Shown: positions 37,731 to 47,663 of the stretch, piece by piece | How positions within the stretch are numbered: the stretch's first letter is position 1 | Layout: the number at the start of each line of letters is the position of its first letter | Source: Pseudomonas putida | GTDB taxonomy: Bacteria; Pseudomonadota; Gammaproteobacteria; Pseudomonadales; Pseudomonadaceae | Assembly: GCF_025905425.1 (NCBI RefSeq) | Contig: NZ_CP109603.1 | Span: forward strand, 372,001 to 436,000 | DNA: 64,000 bases | Reading direction: 5' to 3' | Made by a program: the position numbers and the translations under genes | The notes under the pieces: generated by a model | What the model was told of the DNA's origin: nothing | Seen by the model: only the letters and a program-made list of their open reading frames with translations | Databases searched by the model: none

Positions 37731-38279
37731 TCATTGTGCGAAGAGTCCGTTGAAACCGGAAAATGCCATGGCCATTACCCCGGCGCCAAGCAGTTCTATG
37801 GGCAGGCCGCGCAGGGCGCCGGGTATGTCGGCCTGTGCGCTGCGCTGGCGCAGGTCCGCGAACAGGGCCAGTGCAAGCCACAAGCCGCCCCCTGCCAGCA
37901 AGCCCTTGGTCAGTGTCGAAAGCCAGGTGGTGTCGTTGCCTGCCTCTTCCAGAGCCAGCCCCAGCACGGTGGCGTTACACAGCAGCAGCCCGGTCAGGTC
38001 GGCCACAGGCCAGCCAGGGCGTAGCCTTGTCAGTGCCCACGGCACTGCGAATGCCAGCAACGCCAGCCAGGGCAGCAACAGGAACAGGCTGAGGTCGTGG
38101 ATCTGCCAAGGGTCGAGCACCAGCCACCTCAGCAGGTGAGCGCCGATCAGCCCCGGCGCAATGGACAGGGCGCATGCCAGGCCGAGCACATGCAAGCGCA
38201 GCTGAGAAGTCGGCTGCTGCTGCAGGCACAGATGATTGACCAGCGTAGCGCTGATCAGAACCAGAACGTAGTCACTCAT
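37731..38279 (-). CDS. rnfA: Rnf-type complex membrane subunit RnfA
   Basis: A 182-residue, six-helix membrane protein starting MSDYVLVLISATLVNHLCLQ and ending MAFSGFNGLFAQ, both recognisable RnfA/NqrE-like ends. In complete complexes RnfA and RnfE bind a [2Fe-2S] cluster between them through conserved Cys; here the expected region NHLCLQQQ keeps one Cys (the family usually has LG.CP nearby), so cluster binding is uncertain. It is the first gene of the reduced rnf-nth operon and follows metG by 87 bp on the same strand. Confidence 0.8.
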   Translation of the reverse strand: MSDYVLVLISATLVNHLCLQQQPTSQLRLHVLGLACALSIAPGLIGAHLLRWLVLDPWQIHDLSLFLLLPWLALLAFAVPWALTRLRPGWPVADLTGLLLCNATVLGLALEEAGNDTTWLSTLTKGLLAGGGLWLALALFADLRQRSAQADIPGALRGLPIELLGAGVMAMAFSGFNGLFAQ

Positions 38280-38335
38280 GAACTGACGATAGCCGGGAAT
38301 CGTGGCGATTGTCCGGCATTGAGCGGGAGAGGGAA

Positions 38336-38361
38336 CTGCCCCGGCACTGAGGCCGGGGCAG
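38336..38361 (-). terminator. Hairpin downstream of metG
   Basis: CTGCCCCGGC (38336-38345) and GCCGGGGCAG (38352-38361) form a perfect 10-bp stem just after the metG stop. There is no proper T-run on the minus strand, so termination may be incomplete and metG transcripts could continue into rnfA. Confidence 0.6.
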
Positions 38362-38366
38362 GGGGC

Positions 38367-40412
38367 TTACTTGATGCGCTGGCCTGGCTTGGCGCCGCTG
38401 TCCGGGCTGAGCAGGTAGATTTCTTCACCGCCAGGGCCGGCGGCCATGACCATGCCTTCAGAGACGCCAAAGCGCATTTTCCGAGGCTTGAGGTTGGCTA
38501 CCATCATGGTCAGGCGGCCTTCCAGCTTGGACGGGTCGGGGTAGGCCGACTTGATGCCGGAGAACACGTTGCGCTGCTCGTCACCGATGTCCAGCGTCAG
38601 TTGCAACAGCTTGTCGGCACCGGGTACGGCCTCGGCCTTGACGATCAGCGCCACGCGCAGGTCGACGGCGGCAAAGGTATCGAATTCGATTTCCGCCGAC
38701 AGCGGGTCCTTGGTCAGCTCGCCATTGCCTGTCGGGGCCTGGGCCTGGGCTCCAGCCGCCAGCAGGTCTTCCTTGCTGGCAGCGACCATGGCGTCGACCT
38801 TGGCCGGTTCGATGCGGCTCATCAGTGCCTTGAAGGCGTTCAGGCGGTGGTTTTCCAGGCGCGACTGGTGGTCGTTCCAGGTCAGTGGCGCGACATTGAG
38901 GAAAGCCTCGGCATCGGCGGCCAGCACCGGCAGTACCGGCTTGAGGAAGATCACCAACTGGCGGAACAGGTTGACGCCCTGGGCGCAGATGGCCTGAACC
39001 TCATCCTGTTTACCTTCCTGCTTGGCCAGCGACCAAGGTGCCTTGTCGGCGATCCAGGCGTTGGCGCGGTCGGCCAGGGCCATGATTTCGCGCATCGCGC
39101 GGGCGAAGTCACGGCTCTCGTAGGCTTCGGCGATGGAAGGCGCGGCGGCCAGGAAGGCTTCGGTCAACTCGGGCGCAGCATCACCGGCTACCAGTACGCC
39201 TTCGTTACCTTTGTGAATGAAACCGGCGCAACGGCTGGCGATATTGACCACCTTGCCGACCAGGTCGGAGTTGACCTTCTGCACGAAGTCTTCCAGGTTC
39301 AGGTCCAGGTCATCGACGCCACGGCCCAGTTTGGCCGCGTAGTAGTAACGCAGGTATTCCGGCTGCAGGTGATCCAGGTAGGTGCGGGCCTTGATGAAGG
39401 TGCCGCGCGACTTGGACATCTTGGCGCCGTTGACGGTCAGGTAGCCGTGCACGTTGACCGCAGTCGGTTTGCGGAAGCCCGCGCCTTCAAGCATGGCTGG
39501 CCAGAACAGGGCGTGGAAGTTAACGATGTCCTTGCCGATGAAGTGGTACAGCTCGGCCTTGGAGTCTTCTTTCCAGAAGGCATCGAAGTCCAGCTCCGGG
39601 CGGCGCGCGCAAAGGTTCTTGAAGCTGGCCATGTAGCCGATTGGCGCATCCAGCCAGACGTAGAAATATTTGCCTGGCTCGCCCGGGATTTCAAAGCCGA
39701 AATACGGCGCGTCGCGGGAGATGTCCCACTCCTGCAGGCCCGAGTCCAGCCATTCGGCCAGCTTGTTGGCAACGGCTTCATGCAAGGTGCCGCTGCGGGT
39801 CCACTGCTGCAGCATGGTCTGGAAATCGGGCAGCTTGAAGAAGAAGTGCTGGGAATCACGCAGCACCGGAGTGGCGCCGGAGATGGCCGACTTGGGGTTC
39901 TTCAGCTCGGTCGGGGCGTAGGTCGCGCCGCACTTTTCGCAGTTGTCGCCGTACTGGTCTTCGGCCGCGCACTTGGGGCAGGTGCCCTTGATGAAACGGT
40001 CGGCCAGGAACATGCCCTTTTCAGGGTCGTAGTACTGGGTCACCGAACGGGTGGCAATGTGCCCGGCTTCACGCAGACGCGTGTAGATCATGCCGGACAG
40101 CTCACGGTTCTCTTCGCTGTGGGTCGAGTGGAAATTGTCGAAATCCACCAGGAAGTCGGCGAAGTCGCCGCTGTGCTCGGCCTGAACGTTGGCGATCAAC
40201 TGCTCAGGGGTGATGCCTTCCTTTTCGGCACGCAGCATGATGGCCGAGCCGTGGGCGTCGTCGGCGCAGACGTAGATGCACTGGTTGCCGCGTAGTTTCT
40301 GGAAACGGACCCACATGTCTGTCTGGATGTACTCGAGCATATGGCCAAGGTGGATCGATCCATTGGCATAGGGCAAGGCGCTGGTGACGAGAATCTGACG
40401 TGGCTCGGACAT
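38367..40412 (-). CDS. metG: Methionyl-tRNA synthetase MetG
   Basis: A 681-residue class I synthetase charging tRNA(Met). The HIGH-like motif is [11 protein letters not shown] near residue 18, and the zinc knuckle is [27 protein letters not shown] is intact. After about residue 575 a C-terminal tRNA-binding OB-fold domain ([20 protein letters not shown]) supports dimerisation and tRNA binding. The ATG at 40412 ([19 protein letters not shown]) gives the normal length. It is divergent from apbC. Confidence 0.97.
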   Translation of the reverse strand: MSEPRQILVTSALPYANGSIHLGHMLEYIQTDMWVRFQKLRGNQCIYVCADDAHGSAIMLRAEKEGITPEQLIANVQAEHSGDFADFLVDFDNFHSTHSEENRELSGMIYTRLREAGHIATRSVTQYYDPEKGMFLADRFIKGTCPKCAAEDQYGDNCEKCGATYAPTELKNPKSAISGATPVLRDSQHFFFKLPDFQTMLQQWTRSGTLHEAVANKLAEWLDSGLQEWDISRDAPYFGFEIPGEPGKYFYVWLDAPIGYMASFKNLCARRPELDFDAFWKEDSKAELYHFIGKDIVNFHALFWPAMLEGAGFRKPTAVNVHGYLTVNGAKMSKSRGTFIKARTYLDHLQPEYLRYYYAAKLGRGVDDLDLNLEDFVQKVNSDLVGKVVNIASRCAGFIHKGNEGVLVAGDAAPELTEAFLAAAPSIAEAYESRDFARAMREIMALADRANAWIADKAPWSLAKQEGKQDEVQAICAQGVNLFRQLVIFLKPVLPVLAADAEAFLNVAPLTWNDHQSRLENHRLNAFKALMSRIEPAKVDAMVAASKEDLLAAGAQAQAPTGNGELTKDPLSAEIEFDTFAAVDLRVALIVKAEAVPGADKLLQLTLDIGDEQRNVFSGIKSAYPDPSKLEGRLTMMVANLKPRKMRFGVSEGMVMAAGPGGEEIYLLSPDSGAKPGQRIK

Positions 40413-40570
40413 GGTGGCTCGGCTACTTATCTGGCTACGGGGTAAAAATGAGGGTGATCGGCCACTATAAAGGGCTGGCGAAGATATTTCACCCCACAGA
40501 CGCACCTGCTGACGATTGACGGGTTAGGATAGGCGCCTGTTTTACATTCAGTTTGCCAATGGGAGTCTCC

Positions 40571-41665
40571 ATGAGTGCCGTCACCCGTGCCGCCATCGAA
40601 GGCGTGCTTCGCCAGTACACCGACCCCTACCTGAACCAGGATCCAGTCAGCGCAGGTTGTGTGCGCGCCGTCGATATCCAGGGCGGGCAGGTCAATGTGC
40701 AGTTGCAACTGGGGTATGCCGCAGGGTTGTTCAAGAACGGCTGGGCCCAGGTACTGCAGACAGCGATCGGCAACCTGGAAGGCGTCAGCAGCGCCCAGGT
40801 GTCGATCGACTGCGTGGTCGCCGCGCACAAGGCTCAGGCGCAGGTGCCGGCCATGGCCAACGTCAAGAACATCATCGCCGTGGCCTCGGGCAAGGGTGGC
40901 GTCGGCAAGTCGACCACTGCCGCCAACCTGGCCTTGGCCCTGGCCCGTGAAGGCGCCCGGGTCGGTATTCTCGACGCGGATATCTATGGCCCTAGCCAGG
41001 GCGTGATGTTCGGTATCGCTGAAGGCACTCGGCCACAGATTCGCGAGCAGAAGTGGTTCGTGCCGATCAAGGCGCATGGTGTGGAAGTCATGTCCATGGC
41101 GTTTCTCACCGACGACAACACGCCGATGGTGTGGCGTGGCCCGATGGTGTCCGGCGCGTTGCTGCAACTGGTGACCCAGACCGCCTGGGATGACCTCGAC
41201 TACCTGGTGATCGACATGCCGCCAGGCACGGGTGACATCCAGTTGACCCTGGCGCAGAAGGTACCGGTGGCCGGCTCGGTGATCGTCACCACGCCGCAGG
41301 ACCTGGCCCTGCTGGACGCCAAGAAGGGCGTGGAGATGTTCCGCAAGGTCAATATCCCGGTGCTGGGTGTGGTGGAGAACATGGCCGTGCACATCTGTTC
41401 GAACTGCGGCCATGCCGAGCACCTGTTCGGCGAAGGCGGCGGTGAGAAACTGGCGGCCCAGTATGGCGTCGACCTGCTGGCGTCGCTGCCGTTGTCGATG
41501 CTGATCCGCGAACAGGCCGACAGTGGCAAGCCAACGGCGATTGCCGAGCCCGAAAGCCAGATCGCCATGGTCTATCAGGAATTGGCCCGTCAGGTGGGCG
41601 CGCGCATCGTGCTGCAGGAAGCAGCGGCACCGGCGATGCCGAACATTACCATCAGCGAAGACTGA
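40571..41665 (+). CDS. apbC: Iron-sulfur cluster carrier ATPase ApbC/Mrp
   Basis: A 364-residue Mrp/NBP35-type P-loop ATPase that carries Fe-S clusters to apoproteins. The deviant Walker A is GKGGVGKSTTAANLALALA. An N-terminal DUF59/MIP18-like domain covers about residues 5-80, and the CxxC cluster ligands are in HICSNCGHAEHLF. The ATG at 40571 (MSAVTRAAIEGVLRQYTD) is preceded by GGGAG. The metG-apbC divergent pairing, then dcd, is the usual pseudomonad order as I recall it. Confidence 0.95.
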   Translation: MSAVTRAAIEGVLRQYTDPYLNQDPVSAGCVRAVDIQGGQVNVQLQLGYAAGLFKNGWAQVLQTAIGNLEGVSSAQVSIDCVVAAHKAQAQVPAMANVKNIIAVASGKGGVGKSTTAANLALALAREGARVGILDADIYGPSQGVMFGIAEGTRPQIREQKWFVPIKAHGVEVMSMAFLTDDNTPMVWRGPMVSGALLQLVTQTAWDDLDYLVIDMPPGTGDIQLTLAQKVPVAGSVIVTTPQDLALLDAKKGVEMFRKVNIPVLGVVENMAVHICSNCGHAEHLFGEGGGEKLAAQYGVDLLASLPLSMLIREQADSGKPTAIAEPESQIAMVYQELARQVGARIVLQEAAAPAMPNITISED

Positions 41666-41675
41666 CCAGAGACCG

Positions 41676-41756
41676 CGTCGCCTGCTTTGCGGGTAAGCCC
41701 GCTCCTACAGGTACACCACAGGCCTGTAGGCGCGGTTTTACCCGCGAAGAAGGCAG
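41676..41756. repeat. Inverted pair of P. putida-type REP elements
   Basis: One copy (TTTGCGGGTAAGCCCGCTCC then TACAGG, about 41686-41711) and a second in opposite orientation (CCTGTAGGCGCGG then TTTTACCCGCGAAGAAGGC, about 41723-41754) face each other across 11 bp. This is a typical paired REP/BIME arrangement. It lies between apbC and the cold-shock gene terminator. Confidence 0.88.
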
Positions 41757-41774
41757 CGCCGGTTCAGCCAGGCA

Positions 41775-41804
41775 TAAAAAAACCCGCCAGAAGGCGGGTT
41801 TTTT
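41775..41804. terminator. Bidirectional intrinsic terminator
   Basis: An A7 run, ACCCGCC, loop AGAA, GGCGGGT and a T6 run. It ends the cold-shock gene on the minus strand and any apbC readthrough on the plus strand. Confidence 0.9.
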
Positions 41805-41828
41805 GAAAGCTAGAAAGCTTAGATCGAC

Positions 41829-42038
41829 TTAGGCGATCTGAACTTCTTCAGCCTGCATGCCTTTCTGGCCGCGGGTAGCGACGAAAGTAACAGCTTGGCC
41901 TTCTTTCAGGGTCTTGAAGCCGTCAGCTTGGATGGCTTTGAAGTGCACGAACAGGTCGTCACCCGACTGAGGGGTGATGAAGCCGTAGCCTTTCTCGTCG
42001 TTGAACCACTTAACGGTACCGTTTTGACGGTTGGACAT
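41829..42038 (-). CDS. Cold-shock-domain protein (CspA/CapB family)
   Basis: A 69-residue single cold-shock domain that binds single-stranded RNA/DNA and acts as an RNA chaperone. RNP1 is KGYGFITP and RNP2 is LFVHF; the start is [20 protein letters not shown]. Length and sequence are standard. Several paralogues normally exist in pseudomonads, so the exact name (cspA, capB or cspD) is not assigned. Confidence 0.95.
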   Translation of the reverse strand: MSNRQNGTVKWFNDEKGYGFITPQSGDDLFVHFKAIQADGFKTLKEGQAVTFVATRGQKGMQAEEVQIA

Positions 42039-42377
42039 GTTTCTGTCTCCTTGGACAAAGTTGATAACGGTCAGGAAAATCCCTGCCCGGGACTGAGTGC
42101 AAAGAGAGCAGAAAATTCAGAGATGGGCCGATCAGGATCGTGCATCAAACTAGAGATTCTCGGTGTCACGTGCAGCACAGTGGCGCCACCTTAACCCACT
42201 TTCCGCAACCTGCCAATGGCCAGAGGCCGCTTTACTGAAAATCAGATCGGCGGCGGCTGTAAGCCCCGCCTGGCGGGGATTGTGGCCAGAATGCAGGATG
42301 GAACTTTGAAGAGGGCGCCGGGACCGGTAAGATGCGCCTCACGATTTTCACCTCGCAACTCTTCAGGACACCCCGCC
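42039..42377. promoter_or_regulatory. Divergent leader region between the cold-shock gene and dcd
   Basis: This 339-bp gap shows no credible gene. Cold-shock mRNAs often have long structured leaders, and the stretch up to about 42200 could hold one. On the dcd side, CCCCGCC-TG-GCGGGG near 42264-42278 forms a small hairpin roughly 100 bp before dcd. No clear promoter was identified by eye. Confidence 0.35.
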
Positions 42378-42944
42378 ATGAGCATCAAATCGGACAAGTG
42401 GATTCGCCGCATGGCACAGGAACACGGCATGATCGAACCCTTCGTCGAGCGCCAGGTGCGCGGCGAACACGACAGCCGTGTCATCTCCTTCGGCGTCTCC
42501 AGCTACGGCTACGACGTGCGCTGCGCCGACGAATTCAAGGTGTTCACCAACATCAATTCGGCCACCGTCGACCCGAAAAACTTCGACGCCGGCAGCTTTG
42601 TCGACGTCAAGAGCGACGTCTGCATCATCCCGCCAAACTCCTTCGCCCTGGCCCGCACTGTGGAGTACTTCCGCATTCCACGCAACGTGCTGACCATCTG
42701 CCTGGGCAAAAGCACGTATGCGCGCTGCGGCATCATCGTCAACGTCACCCCGCTTGAGCCAGAGTGGGAGGGCCACGTGACCCTGGAATTCTCCAACACC
42801 ACCACCTTGCCGGCAAAAATCTATGCCAACGAGGGTGTGGCGCAGATGCTCTTCCTGGAATCCGATGAAGAATGCGAAGTGTCCTACAAGGACCGTGGCG
42901 GCAAGTACCAGGGCCAGCGTGGCGTCACCCTGCCACGCACCTGA
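42378..42944 (+). CDS. dcd: dCTP deaminase Dcd
   Basis: A 188-residue trimeric dUTPase-fold enzyme converting dCTP to dUTP for thymidylate synthesis. Conserved elements are [44 protein letters not shown] (catalytic Glu in the LEPEWEG region) and the C-terminal [14 protein letters not shown] chose ATG 42378 ([20 protein letters not shown]), the standard start. Confidence 0.96.
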   Translation: MSIKSDKWIRRMAQEHGMIEPFVERQVRGEHDSRVISFGVSSYGYDVRCADEFKVFTNINSATVDPKNFDAGSFVDVKSDVCIIPPNSFALARTVEYFRIPRNVLTICLGKSTYARCGIIVNVTPLEPEWEGHVTLEFSNTTTLPAKIYANEGVAQMLFLESDEECEVSYKDRGGKYQGQRGVTLPRT

Positions 42945-42952
42945 GCCGACGA

Positions 42953-42972
42953 GCGCGGGGAATTCCCCGCGT
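42953..42972. terminator. Hairpin after dcd
   Basis: CGCGGGG-AATT-CCCCGCG, a perfect 7-bp stem 10 bp after the dcd stop, followed by TGTTT. It is probably a weak intrinsic terminator. Confidence 0.6.
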
Positions 42973-43039
42973 GTTTGCGACTCCAACGAGTAACTTGCCG
43001 ATGTGCATGATGCGCATCGGCTCTCGTCAGGAGCCGCCA

Positions 43040-43267
43040 ATGAAACTCCATCCCGCAATCAGTGCCAAGCTGGCTGGTTTGCAGCCCAATCATGTCGGGT
43101 TGTTGCCATGGTCACTGCTGGCGCATCCGCTGCCGATGCAGGCGGGGGGCGTGCCTCATCAGCCTGATCCCGATACCCCACAACCACCGGAGCCGGGTGA
43201 AACGCAGCCCATGGAGCCAGGTGAACCCACCTTGCCCGATGAGCCGCCTCCCGCACCGGTCGCCTGA
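43040..43267 (+). CDS. Small Pro/Glu-rich protein of unknown function
   Basis: A 75-residue product starting MKLHPAISAKLAGLQPNHVG with GGAG upstream of the ATG. The first half is mildly hydrophobic. The second half is a low-complexity tail rich in Pro, Glu and Asp (PDTPQPPEPGETQPMEPGEP). I do not recognise a family. It ends 10 bp before the stop of the convergent phosphoesterase gene. It lies next to a cold-shock gene, dcd and DNA-repair genes, but nothing in it indicates a role. Confidence 0.6.
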   Translation: MKLHPAISAKLAGLQPNHVGLLPWSLLAHPLPMQAGGVPHQPDPDTPQPPEPGETQPMEPGEPTLPDEPPPAPVA

Positions 43268-43277
43268 GCACGTGTGG

Positions 43278-43931
43278 CTATAGCGCCCAGACCCGCTCTG
43301 CGCCTGCCAGAAACACGCGGGTAGTCGCATCGCCGCGCACGCGCCAGCCACCGGTGAATTCGCCGAAGGCTGGCAGCAGGCTGACCCTGTCATCCATCAG
43401 AAAGCAAGGCAGGCGAAGACGCTGTCTGGCCCGCCCCTGCAAGACGAACACAGGGTGGACATGGCCCGCCAGCACCGGGTGCTGGGGATGGGCGACGGGC
43501 TCGTGCTGCAAGGCGAAGGGCGCCAGCACCCATGGCTCTTCCACCACCTCAATCCCCAGTGCAACCGGTGGGTCGCCAGCGTGGCGATCATGATTGCCAC
43601 GCACCAGCACGATGCGGAGCCCCGCATGCCGTTGCCGCCACGCCTGCAGCCTGGCCAGCGTTGCCGGTGCGCGTGCCGTGCGGGCGTGCAGGAAATCGCC
43701 AAGCACGACCAGCAGTCGGCAATCATGGTTGGCCAGCAGGGTGTCAAGGCGCGCCAAGGTTGCCTCGGTGGTACCGCGTGGCACGGGCTGATGAAGGGCG
43801 CGATAGCTGGCGGCTTTGCCGATATGCACATCGGCCACCAGCAGGGCGCGACGGGCAGGCCAGTACACGGCTTTGTCCGGCAGTAGCCAGAGCGTTTGGT
43901 CGCAGTGCTGGATGGCCAGGTGATCATTCAT
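43278..43931 (-). CDS. pdeM: Ligase-associated metallophosphoesterase PdeM
   Basis: A 217-residue calcineurin-like phosphoesterase. Metal motifs in order are [10 protein letters not shown] (DxH), [10 protein letters not shown] (GDxxH-like), LVRGNHDRH (GNHD) and LAGHVHPVF (GHxH). It belongs to the four-gene ligase-associated DNA damage response set; family proteins act as nucleases or phosphoesterases on DNA ends, though the substrate is not settled. ATG 43931 overlaps the helicase stop. A GTG at 43940 is an equally open start with similar spacing to upstream purines. Confidence 0.88.
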   Translation of the reverse strand: MNDHLAIQHCDQTLWLLPDKAVYWPARRALLVADVHIGKAASYRALHQPVPRGTTEATLARLDTLLANHDCRLLVVLGDFLHARTARAPATLARLQAWRQRHAGLRIVLVRGNHDRHAGDPPVALGIEVVEEPWVLAPFALQHEPVAHPQHPVLAGHVHPVFVLQGRARQRLRLPCFLMDDRVSLLPAFGEFTGGWRVRGDATTRVFLAGAERVWAL

Positions 43932-46380
43932 CGCGGCCACTCGCCGCCTTTTCCAGGTCCGCGACCATCCGGGCTATGCGCTCTGCCAGTTTTTCCGTGC
44001 TCAAGGTTTCGCGCATGCCTTCCACCAGCAGGGCAAAGGCCAACGGGCCAGGGCGAGGCAACGCATGCAGGTCCAGCCGCAGTTGGCCAAGCTTGAGCAA
44101 CTGGCGATGCAGCCGCTCGATCTCGAGTTCTTCACGCAATACCTCGTCCCGAGCCTGGCCCAGCAGCAGGTTGTCGGCATCGTGCTTGCGGAAAACCTCG
44201 TAAAACAGCCCACTGGACGCCTGGATCTGCCGGGTGCTCTTTTGCGCGGCCGGGTAGCCGCCAAATACCAGCCCGGCAATCTGGGCGATCTCGCGAAAGC
44301 GCCGTAGTGCCATCTCGCCCGCGTTGAGGCTGGCCAGTACATCCTCCAGCAGGTGCTCGGGCAAGAGTGCGGTCGGCAAGTGCGTTGCCCAATCCACGGC
44401 ACTGGGGCTGAGCAGCTCAAAGCCATAGTCATTGACAGCGATGGACACTGAGAGCGGCTGTACCCGGCTGATTCGCCAGGCAATCAGGTTGGCCAGGCCC
44501 AGGTTGGCCATGCGCCCGGCGAACGGGTAGAGAAAAAGGTGCGAGCCCTGACGTGATTTCAGGGTTTCTGCCAGCAGTGTGCGGGTGGTCGGTAGCGCCG
44601 ACCAGCTGGCCTGCAACGCCAGCAGGGGGCGCACGGCGCGCATTTCCGGGCTGTCGTAACGCTGATGGGCTGCGGCATCTAACTGTGCGACCAGGGCATC
44701 GGCCAGCTCGCTGGACAGGGGCATGCGCCCGCCGTTCCAGCGGGCCACGGCGGCTTTGCGCGAGGTGCTGCGGCGTACATAGGCGGTCATGTTTTCGACA
44801 CGCACCAACTCCAATACCCGGCCTGCGAAGATCAGGCTGTCGCCAGGGCGAAGGCGGGCGATGAAGGCCTCCTCGACACTGCCCAGCGGCTTGCCGCCAC
44901 CGCCTTTGCTCCAGTACTTGAGCTGCAGGCTGGCATCGCTGACGATGGTGCCGATGCCCATGCGGTGCCGCCGCGCCAGGCGCTCGCTGGCCACCCGCCA
45001 GACCCCGTCGGCATGGGGCTCGACACGCTGGTAATCAGGGTAGGCGCTGAGCGAGTTGCCGCCGTGGCAGACAAAGTCCAGCGCCCACTGCCACTGGCTG
45101 TCGCGCAACGCGCGAAAGGCCCAGGTGCTGCGTACTTCGGCTAGCAACTGCTCGGGTCGAAAGCCGCTGCCCAGGGCCATGCTGACCAGGTGCTGCACCA
45201 GCACATCCATGCACAGCTGAGGCGAGCGCCTGGCCTCGATCTGCCCGGCGAGCAGCGCGTGCCGGGCCGCTGCTGCCTCTACCAGTTCGAGGCTGTGGGT
45301 GGGCACCAGGGTTACCCGCGAGGGGCGACCTGGTGCGTGCCCGGAACGCCCGGCGCGTTGCATCAGGCGGGCGATACCTTTGGCCGAACCGATCTGCAGT
45401 ACCCGCTCCACAGGCAGGAAATCCACGCCCAGGTCCAGGCTGGAGGTGCAGATCACCGCTTTGAGCGAACCTTGCTTCAAGTTGCGCTCGACCCAGTCGC
45501 GGGTATCGCGGGCCAACGAGGCATGGTGCAGGGCAATCAGGCCGGCCCAGTCAGGGCGTGCATCGAGCAATGCCTGGTACCAGAGTTCGGCCTGGGCGCG
45601 GGTGTTGGTGAACACCAGGCTGCTGGCGCTCGTGTCGATCTCTCGGCTGACCTGATCGAGCATCTTCAGCCCCATATGGCCTGCCCAGGGGAAACGCTCG
45701 ATCTCAGTGGGGAGCAAGGTATCGACCTGCAGTCGTTTGTCCTGTCGGCCTTGCACCAGCAACCCGTCGTGGGGCATCAACACGTCGAGGGCATGTTGCA
45801 GGTTGCCAAGGGTGGCCGAAAGCCCCCAGGTCAGCAGCGTCGGGTGCCAGCGGCGCAGGCGTGCCAGGGCCAGTTGCAATTGCACCCCACGCTTGTTGCC
45901 CAGCAGTTCATGCCATTCGTCCACCACCACCAGGCGCAGGCCGGCGAAATCATCGCAGGCTTGCGCCCGGGTCAGCAGCAGCGTCAGGCTTTCGGGTGTG
46001 GTGATCAACACGCTGGGCAGGCGCCGGGCTTGTCGGGCGCGCTCGGCGCTGCCGGTGTCGCCACTGCGCACCCCCACGCTCCAGTTCAGGCCTAGCGCAT
46101 CGAGCGGTGCTTGCAAGGCACGCGCGGTATCGGCGGCCAAGGCGCGCATGGGCGTGACCCACAGCACCTGCAAGGGGGCCGGTTGGCGGCCTGGGCTGGC
46201 AATGGCGAACGCGCGCAGTGCCGCCAGCCAGACAGCATAGGTTTTGCCGGCGCCGGTACTGGCGTGCAGCAGCCCGGACTCGCCGCGTTCGACGGCCGCC
46301 CAGACACGTCGCTGGAAAGCGAATGGTTTCCAGCCGAGCATGGCGAACCAGGCATTGGCGAGGTCGGTGGAGGTGGCCAT
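43924..46380 (-). CDS. Ligase-associated DEXH-box DNA helicase (Lhr-like)
   Basis: An 818-residue superfamily 2 helicase. Walker A ASTGAGKT is at 40-47, motif II reads VVDEWHE, motif III is SATLGN, and motif [14 protein letters not shown] is present. The long C-terminal region matches the Lhr-core architecture (winged helix and DUF4011-like parts). It belongs to the conserved cluster with an ATP-dependent ligase, an MBL exonuclease and PdeM, thought to act in DNA repair. It overlaps pdeM downstream. The deacylase gene lies between it and the ligase. Confidence 0.92.
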   Translation of the reverse strand: MATSTDLANAWFAMLGWKPFAFQRRVWAAVERGESGLLHASTGAGKTYAVWLAALRAFAIASPGRQPAPLQVLWVTPMRALAADTARALQAPLDALGLNWSVGVRSGDTGSAERARQARRLPSVLITTPESLTLLLTRAQACDDFAGLRLVVVDEWHELLGNKRGVQLQLALARLRRWHPTLLTWGLSATLGNLQHALDVLMPHDGLLVQGRQDKRLQVDTLLPTEIERFPWAGHMGLKMLDQVSREIDTSASSLVFTNTRAQAELWYQALLDARPDWAGLIALHHASLARDTRDWVERNLKQGSLKAVICTSSLDLGVDFLPVERVLQIGSAKGIARLMQRAGRSGHAPGRPSRVTLVPTHSLELVEAAAARHALLAGQIEARRSPQLCMDVLVQHLVSMALGSGFRPEQLLAEVRSTWAFRALRDSQWQWALDFVCHGGNSLSAYPDYQRVEPHADGVWRVASERLARRHRMGIGTIVSDASLQLKYWSKGGGGKPLGSVEEAFIARLRPGDSLIFAGRVLELVRVENMTAYVRRSTSRKAAVARWNGGRMPLSSELADALVAQLDAAAHQRYDSPEMRAVRPLLALQASWSALPTTRTLLAETLKSRQGSHLFLYPFAGRMANLGLANLIAWRISRVQPLSVSIAVNDYGFELLSPSAVDWATHLPTALLPEHLLEDVLASLNAGEMALRRFREIAQIAGLVFGGYPAAQKSTRQIQASSGLFYEVFRKHDADNLLLGQARDEVLREELEIERLHRQLLKLGQLRLDLHALPRPGPLAFALLVEGMRETLSTEKLAERIARMVADLEKAASGRDE

Positions 46381-46449
46381 GGGCGCGGGCTGATCCTTCG
46401 AAGGCTGTGCTTCTACTGACCGCCCGCCGGGTAGATTGGTTTTACCGGA

Positions 46450-47565
46450 TCAGTTGCCCAGCAGGTAGCCGCTGCGGCACACCTGCTCGCCCGCCACATG
46501 GGCGATGACCATGCCCGCCGTCGCCATGCGGCGCACGCTGCGGGCGTACAACAGCCCGGGCTGGCTGTTACGCACCGCAGTTACCCGGTCGTTTAGCGGG
46601 TCGATGACCTCGGCGATCAGCTGGTCGGCTTGCAGGTACTGGCCTGGCCGCGTGTGGTACACCAGCAAACCGCCAAGCGGCGTCGAGACGGGCTCTACGG
46701 CGGCCAGCGGTGTAGCCGGGCGGGACAGCGGCGGAAGGGGCGCGCGGCTGCCTTCGATGACGCCGGCATGGGTCAGGAAGTCGAGGATCGCCTGGCAGTC
46801 CTTGCCGGCCAGCTCATGGCTCACATCCGCCTGGCCACGCAATTCGACGGTTACCGAGCAGCAGCCCAGCGGAATCGGGAAACGCTTGCCGAAGCGCTGT
46901 TGCAGCTGCCACCAGACCAGGCTGAAGCATTCATCGAACGATTGCCCGCCCGAGTCGGTGGCCAACAGGCTCGCCTGGGCCCCCAGGTAACGGGCCAGCG
47001 GCTCGATCTGCGGCCAGGCTTCCGGCGTTGTGTAGAGGTGTTCGACTGCCTCGAAGTCGCAGTGCAGGTCCAGCACCAGGTCGGCGTCGCACGCCAGGCG
47101 CTGCAGGATCAGGCGCTGGTCCTGAAGTGGGGTGCGGGTGGGGTGTGCATCCAGCCCGCGACGCAGGTACTCGCGGATCAGCGCGATGTTGTGTGCCGGG
47201 TCCTGGGTCAAATGCTGTTCAATCTGGTCGCCGATGCTGTCGGAGAGGTCGACGAAATTGCGGTTGAAGTTTTCGCCGCTTTGCAGCTCGAAACGCCCCA
47301 GCGGGGCGTCCAGCAGCACCTGTTCCAGGCCCACCGGGTTGGCCACCGGCACTAGAATGATTTCCCGCTGCAGACGGCCCTGCTGCTCCAGCTCGGCCAG
47401 CCGACGCTTGAGGTGCCAGGCCACCAGCATGCCGGGCAGTTCGTCGGCGTGCAGCGAGGCTTGGATGTACACCTTGCCTTCACCGCGGGGGCCGAAGTGA
47501 AAGCTGTGCAGTTGGCGTGAGATGCCCGGTACGGGAGAAAGCAGCTCGTGGGTCGAATGGTGCAT
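46450..47565 (-). CDS. Succinylglutamate desuccinylase/aspartoacylase-family (M14-like) protein
   Basis: A 371-residue zinc carboxypeptidase-fold deacylase. His39 and Glu42 in QASLHADELPG and the later His in LVLDLHCDFE make the zinc site; catalytic Glu candidates lie in VTVELRGQADV. The C-terminal domain (GGLLVYHTRPGQYLQADQLI) resembles the AstE/aspartoacylase beta-domain. The substrate is probably an N-acyl amino acid, but it is not AstE by context, as no ast operon is present. The ATG at 47565 has AGGA upstream. It is inserted between the ligase and helicase genes of a DNA-repair cluster. Confidence 0.87.
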   Translation of the reverse strand: MHHSTHELLSPVPGISRQLHSFHFGPRGEGKVYIQASLHADELPGMLVAWHLKRRLAELEQQGRLQREIILVPVANPVGLEQVLLDAPLGRFELQSGENFNRNFVDLSDSIGDQIEQHLTQDPAHNIALIREYLRRGLDAHPTRTPLQDQRLILQRLACDADLVLDLHCDFEAVEHLYTTPEAWPQIEPLARYLGAQASLLATDSGGQSFDECFSLVWWQLQQRFGKRFPIPLGCCSVTVELRGQADVSHELAGKDCQAILDFLTHAGVIEGSRAPLPPLSRPATPLAAVEPVSTPLGGLLVYHTRPGQYLQADQLIAEVIDPLNDRVTAVRNSQPGLLYARSVRRMATAGMVIAHVAGEQVCRSGYLLGN

Positions 47566-47663
47566 GGTGGTCCTAGGTTCGTGGCGAATACGGTCTGCGA
47601 CACGGGTCGGCACAAAAATAGAAGCATAATTTTTGCATCTGCGCCTGTGCAAATTAGGCACTG

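Noticed and set aside
38097-40295. 732-codon plus-strand frame opposite metG and rnfA
   Set aside because: Shadow of metG, whose HIGH, KMSKS and zinc motifs are intact; the antisense product shows no domain.
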